Source: Aeoliella mucimassa
Lineage (GTDB): Bacteria; Planctomycetota; Planctomycetia; Pirellulales; Lacipirellulaceae
Direction: 5' to 3'
Assembly (NCBI RefSeq): GCF_007748035.1
Contig: NZ_CP036278.1
Span: forward strand, 1 to 64,000
Length of the DNA stretch: 64,000 nucleotides
Shown here: piece by piece, positions 1-10,658 of the stretch
How positions within the stretch are numbered: the first letter of the stretch is position 1
How the letters are laid out: every line of letters begins with the position of its first letter
Position numbers and translations under genes: made by a program
The notes under the pieces: generated by a model
What the model saw: the letters and a program-made list of their open reading frames with translations, nothing else
The model's database searches: none
What the model was told of the DNA's origin: nothing

Positions 1-1098
1 TTGGTCAACGGAGTGTCGACGCTTCCTGTGCCACGTCGGATGCCTCGCGCGCGCCTCACCGCCCGCGACGAAAGTAGCTCTGCGCTCAGCATGCAAGGCT
101 TCGTGGCCGGCGAAGAAAACCGCCTGTTGGTGGCCGTTCTGCAAGCCTGGTGTGCGGTGCTCGAGCACGATTCGGCGCGCACCCGCCGCGAAACGTGGTC
201 GCGGCTCACTAGCCCGCTGGTGCTGGTAGGCTCGACCGGCTGCGGCAAAACTCATTTGGCGGCCGGACTGGCCGACTTGGCGGGCGACGAGCAAGCCTGC
301 TTCGCGGTGGCCAACGACCTGCGTCGCGACTTTGCCGACGCCATCGAAGCCAACCAGGCCCGCGCCTGGCACGATCGCCTGGTTGCGGTGCCGCTGTTGA
401 TAATCGACGACCTCGATCATTTGCCGATTCGTGGCAGTTTTCAGCAGGAATTGCTGCATTTACTACAAGATCGCGAAGCGCTCGGCCAGAAGCTCATTGT
501 GACTTCGTCGCGCCCCATTGCCCACCTCGATCAATGGTTGCCCGACCTGGCGAACTGGTTTGCCAGCGGTTTGACGATCGAAATCTCGCCGCTCGGCACG
601 CAAACCCGCCGCGAGCTGTTCGAGCAACTGGCCGCGACCAACCTGTGGCAACTCACCGATTCGGCCCTCGACCTGCTGGTGGAGCAAACCCCGCCAGAAC
701 CGCGCGAGCTGTTCCGTCTGGCGGCCGATATGCTTCGCCAGTTTGGCCCCGGCGCCCGCTTCGAGGCCGACACGCTGGCCCACTTCCTGAACAAACGCAA
801 AGAGTCGCACGCCCCGTCGCTCCGCGATATCGTCCGCCTGGTGGCCCGGTATCACGAGATCCCGCTGAAGCAGCTCACCAGTGCTTCGCGCCGCGCGGCG
901 GTCGTGTCGGCCCGCGCCACTGCGATTTACCTAGCCCGTACACTCACCTCCAGTAGTTATGAGCAAATTGGGCAAATACTTGGTGGGCGCGACCACACGA
1001 CGATCATGCACAACTTCCGAAAAGTCGAGAAATCCCTGCCAAACGAAGCAGCACTTCGCGCGGCGATCGACGACCTGACCCGACTACTGAGAAAATAG
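1..1098 (+). CDS. dnaA: Chromosomal replication initiator DnaA (short, divergent)
   Basis: DnaA is an AAA+ ATPase that binds the origin and opens it in the cytoplasm. Seen here: Walker A GSTGCGKTH near residue 77, Walker B LLIIDDLDHL near residue 131, a sensor-I-like IVTSS, and a C-terminal helix-turn-helix ending in the DnaA signature GGRDHTTIMHNF. At 365 residues it is about 100 shorter than E. coli DnaA because the DnaB/DiaA-binding domain I and the linker are absent. The box VII segment, normally RSRF with the arginine finger, reads ANWF. The frame opens with TTG at base 1, so the true start could lie upstream of the window; FVAGEENR near residue 34 matches the usual domain III beginning. 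It precedes dnaN, the classic dnaA-dnaN order. A divergent DnaA paralogue with the canonical one elsewhere is possible. Confidence 0.85.
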   Translation: MVNGVSTLPVPRRMPRARLTARDESSSALSMQGFVAGEENRLLVAVLQAWCAVLEHDSARTRRETWSRLTSPLVLVGSTGCGKTHLAAGLADLAGDEQACFAVANDLRRDFADAIEANQARAWHDRLVAVPLLIIDDLDHLPIRGSFQQELLHLLQDREALGQKLIVTSSRPIAHLDQWLPDLANWFASGLTIEISPLGTQTRRELFEQLAATNLWQLTDSALDLLVEQTPPEPRELFRLAADMLRQFGPGARFEADTLAHFLNKRKESHAPSLRDIVRLVARYHEIPLKQLTSASRRAAVVSARATAIYLARTLTSSSYEQIGQILGGRDHTTIMHNFRKVEKSLPNEAALRAAIDDLTRLLRK

Positions 1099-1385
1099 AC
1101 CAATACGTGGATAACCTGTCGATTCGCGGACACCATCGGTGTAGGCAACATTGATGTTGCTCCCGCGCGGCCGACAACACCAAAAAACGGTCGACATTAG
1201 GCGACCATGAATCGACCAGCTGCGAACCACTAATCGACGCGTTTTCCACTGTTAAGATATCAACCTAAATCGAATACTCATAAGCACTTACGAATCGCCG
1301 TCGGACCCTTATCGACACATTTGTGCGGCTTATAAATAACAACAACAGAATTTAAAATTTAATATTGGACGACGAAGGGATCCTC
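1099..1385. other. Candidate chromosomal origin (oriC) between dnaA and dnaN
   Basis: This non-coding gap holds near-matches to the DnaA box TTATCCACA: CGTGGATAA at 1106-1114 (reverse orientation, one mismatch), TTATCGACA at 1309-1317 (one mismatch), and a weaker TTTTCCACT at 1242-1250. From 1321 to about 1370 the sequence becomes strongly AT-rich in an otherwise GC-rich region, as expected of a DNA unwinding element. Location between dnaA and dnaN is a common origin position. The box count is low, so this remains an inference from context and composition. The SD-like GAAGGGA at about 1374-1380 belongs to dnaN. Confidence 0.5.
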
Positions 1386-2501
1386 ATGAAGATTGTTGCC
1401 AATCGAGAGAAGCTGCTTCACGCATTTCAGACCGTCGCCCCGGTAGCTCCTACTCGTAGCCCCAAGGCAATCCTGCAAAACATCAAGCTCGATGTGGCGG
1501 CCGACGCCTGCACGCTGATGGCAACCGACCTCGAAGTAGGGATTCGTTTTGCTGTCGAAGGCATTGAAGTCGAGCAGCCAGGTACCGTGCTGCTGCGGAC
1601 CGATAAGCTGGTATCCATCCTCCGCGAGTCGAGCGACGAGACGATCGAGATCGAAGCCGATGGCAAGCACACCACGGTGAAAGGCTCGCGCAGTAAGTTC
1701 AACCTGCCAGTGGCGAATCCCAGCGAGTACCCGCCGGTGCCGAGCTTCGACGAATCGTCGTGCTACGAAGTTCCCGCGCGGCTGCTCAAGGAACTGATTC
1801 GCCGCACGCTGTTCGCGACCGACAACGAGAGCAGTCGCTACGCGTTGGGCGGCATCAAGCTCGAAAGCGATGGCGAAACGCTCATCGCCATTGGTACCGA
1901 TGGTCGCCGACTGTCGAAGATGGAAGGCCCGATCAACAAAGTGGGCGACCCCATGGAGTTCGGCGAAGCGACCATCGTGCCGGCTGGTTCGATGCGATTG
2001 ATCGAGCGAACCGTCAACGACGATGATGCCGAAGTGCAAATCGCGGTGCGACAGAACGAAGTGCTGGTGAAGACCCCACGGGCGACCATCTACACGCGGT
2101 TACTCGAAGGGCGTTTTCCTGGCTGGCGCGATGTGTTCCCGACTCGCAGCGAGTCGGCCAAGATCGAACTCTCGGTCGGCCCGTTCGGCGCGGCAGTTCG
2201 TCAGGCTGCCATTGTCACGAGCGACGAAAGCCGCGGTGTTGATTTCTCCTTTGGCAACGGCACTTTGGTGCTGGCCGGTAAGACAGCCGACATCGGCCAG
2301 TCGCACGTGGAACTCCCCATCAGCTACGACGGCGACGACATCACGATTGCCCTCGATCCACGCTATATGCTCGACTTCCTCAAAGTGCTCGACGCCGAGA
2401 AGACGTTTACGCTCGATCTCGAAAATGGCGATGCCGCAGCGGTCTGCAGCACCGACGATGGCTACGGCTACGTGGTGATGCCGCTCGCCCGCGATCGGTA
2501 A
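1386..2501 (+). CDS. dnaN: DNA polymerase III beta sliding clamp
   Basis: The beta clamp is a ring-shaped dimer that tethers DNA polymerase III and other replication and repair factors to DNA. The 371-residue length matches the family (about 366-380). The start opens MKIVANREKLL and the C-terminus ends in YVVMPLARDR, close to the usual VMPMRL-type end that contributes to the protein-binding pocket. An upstream in-frame TTG at 1365 exists, but the ATG at 1386 has a GAAGGGA Shine-Dalgarno a few bases upstream and matches the family start. It lies downstream of dnaA across the putative origin and upstream of the DUF721 gene and gyrB, a standard replication cluster. Confidence 0.95.
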   Translation: MKIVANREKLLHAFQTVAPVAPTRSPKAILQNIKLDVAADACTLMATDLEVGIRFAVEGIEVEQPGTVLLRTDKLVSILRESSDETIEIEADGKHTTVKGSRSKFNLPVANPSEYPPVPSFDESSCYEVPARLLKELIRRTLFATDNESSRYALGGIKLESDGETLIAIGTDGRRLSKMEGPINKVGDPMEFGEATIVPAGSMRLIERTVNDDDAEVQIAVRQNEVLVKTPRATIYTRLLEGRFPGWRDVFPTRSESAKIELSVGPFGAAVRQAAIVTSDESRGVDFSFGNGTLVLAGKTADIGQSHVELPISYDGDDITIALDPRYMLDFLKVLDAEKTFTLDLENGDAAAVCSTDDGYGYVVMPLARDR

Positions 2502-2569
2502 GAGCTTCGGTAGTCGTTGGCCAGGTTGCCGACCATGGATGCTTGAGTCACAGAAACCCCAAACGCGAA

Positions 2570-2941
2570 ATGCAAGACGAAACCACGGAAAAACTCGACT
2601 ACCTGATGCGTCGCGCCGACTGGCAACGCAAGCGGTTTTATGCGCGCGAGCCGCAAGCACTCGGCAAGGTGCTCGCGCAAGTGGTGATTCAAAACCGCTA
2701 CGCTTGCAACGATGCAAACGTAGCGCTGGTGGAAGCATGGGAGCGGGTGGTCGGCAACCAGTTTGCCAAGCGAAGTCGACCGACCGGAATCAAACGAGGC
2801 AAGTTCGAAGTAACCGTTGCCCACTCGGCGATAGCCCAGGAACTGAGCTTCGATCAGATCCGCATTGTCAAACAACTGCAACAAGCGATACCCGAAGCCA
2901 AGATCACCGGCTTGCGATTCCGTGTGGGGCCGATCGGCTAG
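2570..2941 (+). CDS. DUF721 / DciA-like protein
   Basis: A 123-residue protein resembling the DUF721 family, whose DciA members are thought to help load the replicative helicase in bacteria lacking DnaC. Seen: an N-terminal helical part, then VALVEAWERVVG, corresponding to the family's conserved W-x-x-(V/I)-V-G, and a C-terminal stretch with alternating strands and helix (FEVTVAHSAIAQEL). A TTG nine codons upstream (2543) is an alternative start; the ATG at 2570 is preferred. The position between dnaN and gyrB is where DUF721 genes are often found in many phyla, which supports the call. I infer the DciA function from family and context; no motif is uniquely diagnostic. Confidence 0.75.
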   Translation: MQDETTEKLDYLMRRADWQRKRFYAREPQALGKVLAQVVIQNRYACNDANVALVEAWERVVGNQFAKRSRPTGIKRGKFEVTVAHSAIAQELSFDQIRIVKQLQQAIPEAKITGLRFRVGPIG

Positions 2942-2976
2942 CCCCGCCCGAAGCATCTGGCCGAACGAGCGATTGA

Positions 2977-5604
<2,628 letters not shown>

Positions 5605-5632
5605 CTGCTGTCGCAAAACAAGCACAACAGGA

Positions 5633-5663
5633 ACCGAAGGGACGCCGCCCGTGCCCCTTCGGT
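5633..5663 (+). terminator. Hairpin terminator after gyrB
   Basis: A perfect 9-bp stem: ACCGAAGGG at 5633-5641 and CCCTTCGGT at 5655-5663 with a 13-base loop, followed by a moderately T-rich stretch. It lies 29 bases past the gyrB stop. There is no clean U-run, so its strength is uncertain. Confidence 0.6.
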
Positions 5664-5790
5664 ATCCCCCATTTTGCTTATTTTGCCAACATGCTTTCGC
5701 TCCGGCCGATCCTGTGGCATACTGTGGACCCTCGGTGCGCCTGCGGCGACGTGCACCTTCGTCCCACCTTTGCTTGGCTCCCACGTTCTC

Positions 5791-6273
5791 ATGGTCCGCT
5801 CGCGACTCGTCAAAACGACGGCCCTGCTGCTTGCCATGTTGCACACCATGGTGGGAGCAGCCGGTGAGTCGCTGCACCATTGGCAGTTGTCGCTACTGGC
5901 CACGAGTCACGCGGCCGCTCACGCTGCGGACCTCCACTCGACGACCCATCGTCATGTCGAGCAGTATGGCCATGTGCATGGTCCCGACTTTCACTGGCAT
6001 CTGCACACTCACGAGGTCGAAGAGACTTCGCAGGAGCACGCACCAGACGTCGCTGGCCCGGCAGCCCGGGCGACGCTCACCCCGCACGAGCCCCACGCCT
6101 GCCCTGCGTTATCGCTGATCGCCAGCTTAAAGCACTCGGCCGCTTTGCCGGCGCTGGTGCAACCGACGAATCTCAACGGTCAGTTTCTCCGGGTCGTTGT
6201 TTGGCGACCTCGCGCATTGGACGCCATCTCCGCCTGTTTACCGCGGGGACCTCCCTCAAACTCCCTGGCGTAA
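5791..6273 (+). CDS. His-rich secreted protein of unknown function
   Basis: A 160-residue protein with an N-terminal signal-like hydrophobic segment (LVKTTALLLAMLHTMVGAAG) followed by a strongly histidine-rich mature part with many HxH patterns such as HGPDFHWHLHTHE and a C-terminal RGPPSNSLA. I do not recognise a family. RGPP tails occur in some small proteins beside heavy-metal efflux operons, a weak analogy. An ATG at 5674 is in frame but would bury the signal peptide; 5791 places it at the N-terminus. It precedes a DUF1559 protein and two PEP-CTERM proteins that also have His clusters. Metal binding is inferred from composition and neighbours only. Confidence 0.62.
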   Translation: MVRSRLVKTTALLLAMLHTMVGAAGESLHHWQLSLLATSHAAAHAADLHSTTHRHVEQYGHVHGPDFHWHLHTHEVEETSQEHAPDVAGPAARATLTPHEPHACPALSLIASLKHSAALPALVQPTNLNGQFLRVVVWRPRALDAISACLPRGPPSNSLA

Positions 6274-6292
6274 CGAACTTTCATCTCGAAAG

Positions 6293-6312
6293 ACTCATGC
6301 ATCGGCATGAGT
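6293..6312. other. Hairpin between His-rich gene and DUF1559 gene
   Basis: An 8-bp perfect stem, ACTCATGC at 6293-6300 and GCATGAGT at 6305-6312, with a 4-base loop, lies 20 bases after the stop of the His-rich gene and 46 bases before the next start. It could be a weak terminator or an attenuating structure. No T-run follows. Confidence 0.4.
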
Positions 6313-6357
6313 GTTAGCCACGGCACCCAATTGGTGCTCGGGGAAAGGATGCATGCT

Positions 6358-7113
6358 ATGCGCAAGCCATCTGGCTTCACGCTCGTGGAGTTGTTGGTTG
6401 TGATTGCGATCATTGGTGTCTTGGTAGCACTGCTGTTGCCGGCGATTCAGTCGGCCCGCGGTAGTGCCCGGCGCACCCAATGCGCAAACAACATGCGGCA
6501 GTTAGGGTTGGCCATTCATCAGTACGCCGAGACGCACGACGGTCGGTTTCCGCTGATGGCTTACCACAATGCCGATCAAAGCAACTCGGCCGAGGAAGCC
6601 AAGTCTTGGATCGCGACCTTGGCGCCTTATACGGAAAACGTCGATGAATTGCGGTTATGCTCCGAGGATGTGTCTCGCCTGGAGAAACTCGAAGACACCG
6701 CGACCAGTTACGCCATGAATGGCTACCTGCGCGAACCAAAGCAGGTCGATACTACCGGTCTACCGCCGGTGCTAGCGCAAGCGGTTCGCCAGTCGAACGA
6801 GGGGCTGATGAGCAGTCTCTACGATCTGCGACAGACGCACGACACGTTGTTGATGGTCGAAGGAGTCGCCGCGCGGCTCAGTATGCACTACGACCACGTG
6901 CATTCGTATGCCTGGTTCACGGAGGTGAATCTCGCGAATCGTGGGGCCCCTCACTTTGCCATTCTCTCGGAAGTCGAGAAGGAGATCGCGCTCGACCGCC
7001 ATGGAGGAAAGGTCGCCAATTACCTGTACGCCGATGGGCATGTGCAGGTGATTTCGCAACAACAAATTGCTGAGTGGTGTGCCGAAGGCACCAACTTCGC
7101 CTTGCCTCGCTAG
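6358..7113 (+). CDS. DUF1559-like prepilin-type secreted protein
   Basis: A 251-residue protein with a type IV prepilin-like N-terminus: [20 protein letters not shown] with the G/FTLVE processing site near residue 6, then a pseudopilin helix and the [20 protein letters not shown] segment typical of the large planctomycete DUF1559 family. The C-terminus holds the usual N-Y-L-Y-A-D-G-H-V motif. It is shorter than most DUF1559 proteins (about 300-350). Three starts are in frame; ATG 6358 is chosen because GGAAAGG lies about nine bases upstream, while the ATG at 6349 would abut it. A segment [14 protein letters not shown] is His-rich, matching neighbours. Exact role unknown; DUF1559 proteins are thought to sit at the cell surface. 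Confidence 0.85.
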   Translation: MRKPSGFTLVELLVVIAIIGVLVALLLPAIQSARGSARRTQCANNMRQLGLAIHQYAETHDGRFPLMAYHNADQSNSAEEAKSWIATLAPYTENVDELRLCSEDVSRLEKLEDTATSYAMNGYLREPKQVDTTGLPPVLAQAVRQSNEGLMSSLYDLRQTHDTLLMVEGVAARLSMHYDHVHSYAWFTEVNLANRGAPHFAILSEVEKEIALDRHGGKVANYLYADGHVQVISQQQIAEWCAEGTNFALPR

Positions 7114-7172
7114 TCGCTAGGCCCTGCTGCGCGAAGTTCACCACTCCTGTCACCGAACGCTGTATTGCGTGT

Positions 7173-7188
7173 GCTGCAAATTTGCAGC
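7173..7188. promoter_or_regulatory. 16-bp perfect palindrome upstream of PEP-CTERM gene
   Basis: GCTGCAAATTTGCAGC is a perfect palindrome with no spacer, 42 bases upstream of the start at 7231 in a short intergenic region. The length and position suit a dimeric repressor operator. The regulator is unknown. No second copy was noticed in the other upstream regions of this block. Confidence 0.35.
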
Positions 7189-7230
7189 GGCACGACACAC
7201 GGGACGTTCGTCTTCCAATGATACTACCTA

Positions 7231-8070
7231 ATGAATGAGAATCTAATGAATCTATCTATATTACGAGTGGCGTTGGTTTGTCTGGTCGGCGGTGCAATAG
7301 CGAGCTTCGCCAACGAGTCACTTGCCCACGGCGGCGGAGGCGACATCGCTTTGTTCCAGACCGATGGCCAAGTCGACGTTGGTTTTGCCGTGCTCGACGA
7401 TAACGACGAAGAACAAGAGTACTTCGACCCCACCGTTAGCGTGTTTCAAGCGGTACTGATTCCGCATACCCCCAGCAGCGGTCTGCTCGGCGTGCCTTAC
7501 ACGTTTGCGACGCAGGAACCAGGTTTCGACGCGAATGAAGGTTCGCTGCCGGCGCTGGCAAACATGTACGCGAATGTCTCCGATGTTTGGTACTGGGATG
7601 GTTCCGGCGAGCTTGATTTCCAGCCCGCGAGCACTGTGCAGGTGACCGGCGGGTACGCTCCGATGCCGCAGGACACCGACATCGATGGCGGCCACCACTC
7701 GCACCCCTGGTTTGGCGTGGTCGGCGATAGCGACGTGCCCAACGGCATCTATCTGGCGAAAGCGACCGTGAGCATCGACACACTCGAAGAGTCCGATCCT
7801 TACTATCTGGTGACTCTCAAGGACGACACGCTTTACACCGGCAATGCCGAATCGGATGCCAATAACGGTGTCGCGGTTGGTGAGCTGGTGCGAGAATACC
7901 TCGATGGAACGCTCGCCGAAGCCCCCGTGTACCAAGGCACCGACTACACGTTCTACGCCGACGCGGTGAGCTTCGCTCGCACGCTCCCCGTGCCCGAGCC
8001 GACCAGCGGGCTGCTGCTCACAGCGGCTGGACTCGCGGTGGCGATCGGTTCGCGGATGCGTCGTGCCTAA
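7231..8070 (+). CDS. PEP-CTERM secreted protein, His-cluster
   Basis: A 279-residue exported protein. Residues 1-31 form a signal peptide ending near SLAHGGGG, so the mature protein probably begins with A-H-G-G-G-G. The middle contains YWDGSGELDFQP and a metal-ligand-like GGHHSHPW. The tail has the sorting signal VPEPTSG, a hydrophobic segment and a basic end (RMRRA), the PEP-CTERM pattern processed by exosortase. It resembles the next gene: both have AH(G/N)GG after the signal, a GQVDVG/GQIDVG strand and an L/VWYWDG motif, so the two are probably tandem paralogues. Some PEP-CTERM families in other phyla are Zur-regulated and metal-related; any such role here is inference. Confidence 0.83.
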   Translation: MNENLMNLSILRVALVCLVGGAIASFANESLAHGGGGDIALFQTDGQVDVGFAVLDDNDEEQEYFDPTVSVFQAVLIPHTPSSGLLGVPYTFATQEPGFDANEGSLPALANMYANVSDVWYWDGSGELDFQPASTVQVTGGYAPMPQDTDIDGGHHSHPWFGVVGDSDVPNGIYLAKATVSIDTLEESDPYYLVTLKDDTLYTGNAESDANNGVAVGELVREYLDGTLAEAPVYQGTDYTFYADAVSFARTLPVPEPTSGLLLTAAGLAVAIGSRMRRA

Positions 8071-8143
8071 CCAACCTTCCTTCACCTCGGAATCGCACGC
8101 TCGTCGGGTGGTTCCGAGGTGCTTTCTCTTTGAGGAACGAACC

Positions 8144-9190
8144 ATGCGATGCATGATTACCACCATCGCGGTGCTAGCTATCGCCGGATTGATTGGTGCG
8201 AGTGATTGCCAGGCCCACAACGGAGGGGTTTTGCTGCAACTGCGGAATGGTCAAATCGATGTCGGGGCCGACTCGGAACAAACGGGGATGCCGCCGAACT
8301 TCGAGACCAACGTATTCACCAGTCTGCTCAACAGCGTGACTTACGCCCAGGATTTGCCGTCGTATCTGTCGTTGTCGAATCCACCGGAGGGAACCGAGGC
8401 GTTGCCGAAAGGAACCGACATCTATTGGGACTTCCTGCCAATGACCATCAACGGGGCGACTTCGAACCTGTGGTACTGGGATGGCCAAGGTACCTCGATC
8501 GACAGCGTTCAGTTCGAGCAAGTCCCGCAGGCAGGCGTGACGATGAGCTTGTACAACATCGACGACTCGCAGTCGGCCACCGTAACTGGCACTGCCGAGT
8601 TGGTGCCTGGTGCCTTGCTCGGCACGACCTCGACCACCGACGATCGCTTGCGACTGCACTATCACAACTATTACCTGCTCGACGATGGCGACGGGGTGCT
8701 GCCGACCACGGTGCCGGAGGGGGCGTACCTGATCGCCATGCGGCTGCGAATGGCGGGAGCCACCCCGTCGGATCCGTTCTTCGTGCTTGCCAGCACCTTT
8801 CCACTCGCGAGTAACTCGTTGGAATCGGTCGAGGCTGCCTACGCCTGGGTCGATGCGAATCAGCACGAGCTGATTTTGCCAGGCGACTACAATTACGACG
8901 GGCAGGTGGATCTCGACGACTACGCGGTCTGGAAAGAACAGTTCGGCAGCGACCTTACCAACTTTGCCGGCGGCAACCTGGCCGATGGTAACAGCGATGG
9001 TCAGGTCGACCTGGCCGACTATACGGTATGGCGCGACCATTTGATGGATCCCGCAGTTGCCCCCACCATGGCCGCAGTGCCCGAGCCATCCACCAAACCC
9101 CTACTGCTGATGTGTCTATTGATAGCCGGCGTGCTTTCTGGCAAACGAGCAAGGCATCCGGCAAAACCGGTGGGTATACTCAAAGATTGA
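8144..9190 (+). CDS. PEP-CTERM protein with dockerin-like calcium repeat
   Basis: A 348-residue exported protein. The N-terminus MRCMITTIAVLAIAGLIGA is a signal peptide with the mature end near QAHNGG. The core shares GQIDVG and LWYWDGQG with the upstream neighbour and has LRLHYHNYYLLDDGDG in the middle. Near the C-terminus is a duplicated dockerin/EF-hand type element (GDYNYDGQVDLDDY and DGNSDGQVDLADY, each D-x-N/S-x-D-G) followed by VPEPST, a hydrophobic segment and KRARH: a PEP-CTERM sorting signal. The longer reading frame from 8063 overlaps the previous gene; ATG 8144 is chosen because it starts the signal peptide with GAGGAA upstream. Dockerin-PEP-CTERM pairing is common in Lacipirellulaceae. 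Confidence 0.85.
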   Translation: MRCMITTIAVLAIAGLIGASDCQAHNGGVLLQLRNGQIDVGADSEQTGMPPNFETNVFTSLLNSVTYAQDLPSYLSLSNPPEGTEALPKGTDIYWDFLPMTINGATSNLWYWDGQGTSIDSVQFEQVPQAGVTMSLYNIDDSQSATVTGTAELVPGALLGTTSTTDDRLRLHYHNYYLLDDGDGVLPTTVPEGAYLIAMRLRMAGATPSDPFFVLASTFPLASNSLESVEAAYAWVDANQHELILPGDYNYDGQVDLDDYAVWKEQFGSDLTNFAGGNLADGNSDGQVDLADYTVWRDHLMDPAVAPTMAAVPEPSTKPLLLMCLLIAGVLSGKRARHPAKPVGILKD

Positions 9191-9239
9191 AGCCCTGTTA
9201 TTACTGGGAGTCCCTTTCCCTGCTTGGAGTCACCGCGCG

Positions 9240-10658
9240 TTGCGTCTGCCCATTCGTTATCAGTTCATGGTGCCGTTGATCGTGGTGGCCCTCGCCAGTT
9301 TGGCCGCCATCTCGGCCTACTATGCACGTCGGGCGACGATCGACACCCGCACTCGCGTCGAGGAGCAACTGCAAGGCGTGGCCGCGGTGCTGGCAGGCAG
9401 TGGCTTCCCCCTGACCGACGCGGTGCTGCACGACATGAGCCATTTGGCCGGAGCCGAGTTTGTACTCGTGAACTCCCGCGGGCTGCCAGTGGCTTCGAGC
9501 CATGAAGAGGAAGTGGGCAATGTCGACTCGCTCAGCGGCAAGCCAGTTGCCAAGCATGCCGAAGAGGTTTCGCTCGGAGAAGTGGTCGAACTCAATGGCG
9601 TGTTCTACTACCTGGCGAGTTTGCAGATGGCCGACCGTCGGGGTGGCGATTCCACTCAGGTGCTCCACATGCTGTTTCCACAGGGCGACTTCAATACTGC
9701 CTGGCGGGCGGTGTTTCTGCCGCCGCTGTTGGTCGGTATGGCCACCGTGCTGGCGGTGGTACTCACCACGCAGTTCATTGCGGCCCGCATCAATCGCGTG
9801 CTCGGCCAACTCGGTACCGAGGTCGAGCGACTAGCCGATGGGGATTTCTCGCCAGTGGAAGTGCCGGAGGTCAAAGACGAAACTCAGGACCTGGCCATTG
9901 CCGTGAATCGCACCGCCCAGCGGCTGGTCGACTACGAAGCCGAAACCCGTCGCACCGAGCAAATGCGAACGCTTGGGATCTTGGGTTCGGGCCTCGCCCA
10001 CGAGATGCGTAACGCGGCAACCGGTTGTCGCATGGCAGTGGAACTACACCGCGAGGTTTGCCAGAGCGAAGGGGACGACGACAGCCTGCAGATGGCCATG
10101 CAGCAACTCCAACTCATGGAGCGTCAATTACAGAAGTATTTACGACTCGGCAAGCGGTCGGATCGCGAACAAAAGTCGCTCGTAGATCTCCGCGAGTTGG
10201 TTGGCGACCTGATTGGGTTGGTTCGCTCGTCGGCCAAGCACGCTGGGATCGATCTCGTTTGGCAGCCACCCGCCGACCCCACGCAGGCGATGGCCGACCC
10301 CGAACAGCTCAGCCAGGCGGTGATGAATCTGGTGCTCAACGCGATGGATGCCGCTCGGCAACGTTCCGCTACCACTGGAACCAATGGTTACGTTCGGGTT
10401 GAACTTACTAGGGATTCTGCGTGTCCCCATGTAAAACTAGTAGTCTCTGATTCGGGCGACGGGCCACCCGATCGGTTGTCCGAATCGCTATTTGAGCCTT
10501 TTGTCTCCGATAAGCCGGAAGGAGTCGGTCTCGGGCTAGCGGTTACCCGCGATATCGCAGAGAATTGCGGAGGGAGTCTTACATGGCATCGCGTTGACAA
10601 TGAGACTCAATTCGTGATGAGCATCCCCCTAAGTAATGAAGCGGCCGACCATGCCTAG
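9240..10658 (+). CDS. Membrane sensor histidine kinase
   Basis: A 472-residue two-component sensor in the cytoplasmic membrane. Seen: TM1 (residues about 7-27), a periplasmic domain of about 130 residues, TM2 (about 159-181), a HAMP-like linker (RINRVLGQLGTEVERLADGDF), then a HisKA-type segment GLAHEMRNAATG with phospho-acceptor His254, the N box NLVLNAMDA, and G boxes SDSGDGPP and VGLGLAVT. The start is TTG 9240, giving a natural TM1; a GGAG is upstream. The gene overlaps the following response regulator by 8 bases, so they form an operon and almost certainly a cognate pair. The extracellular signal is unknown; the adjacent surface proteins are a reasonable but unproven guess. Confidence 0.93.
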   Translation: MRLPIRYQFMVPLIVVALASLAAISAYYARRATIDTRTRVEEQLQGVAAVLAGSGFPLTDAVLHDMSHLAGAEFVLVNSRGLPVASSHEEEVGNVDSLSGKPVAKHAEEVSLGEVVELNGVFYYLASLQMADRRGGDSTQVLHMLFPQGDFNTAWRAVFLPPLLVGMATVLAVVLTTQFIAARINRVLGQLGTEVERLADGDFSPVEVPEVKDETQDLAIAVNRTAQRLVDYEAETRRTEQMRTLGILGSGLAHEMRNAATGCRMAVELHREVCQSEGDDDSLQMAMQQLQLMERQLQKYLRLGKRSDREQKSLVDLRELVGDLIGLVRSSAKHAGIDLVWQPPADPTQAMADPEQLSQAVMNLVLNAMDAARQRSATTGTNGYVRVELTRDSACPHVKLVVSDSGDGPPDRLSESLFEPFVSDKPEGVGLGLAVTRDIAENCGGSLTWHRVDNETQFVMSIPLSNEAADHA

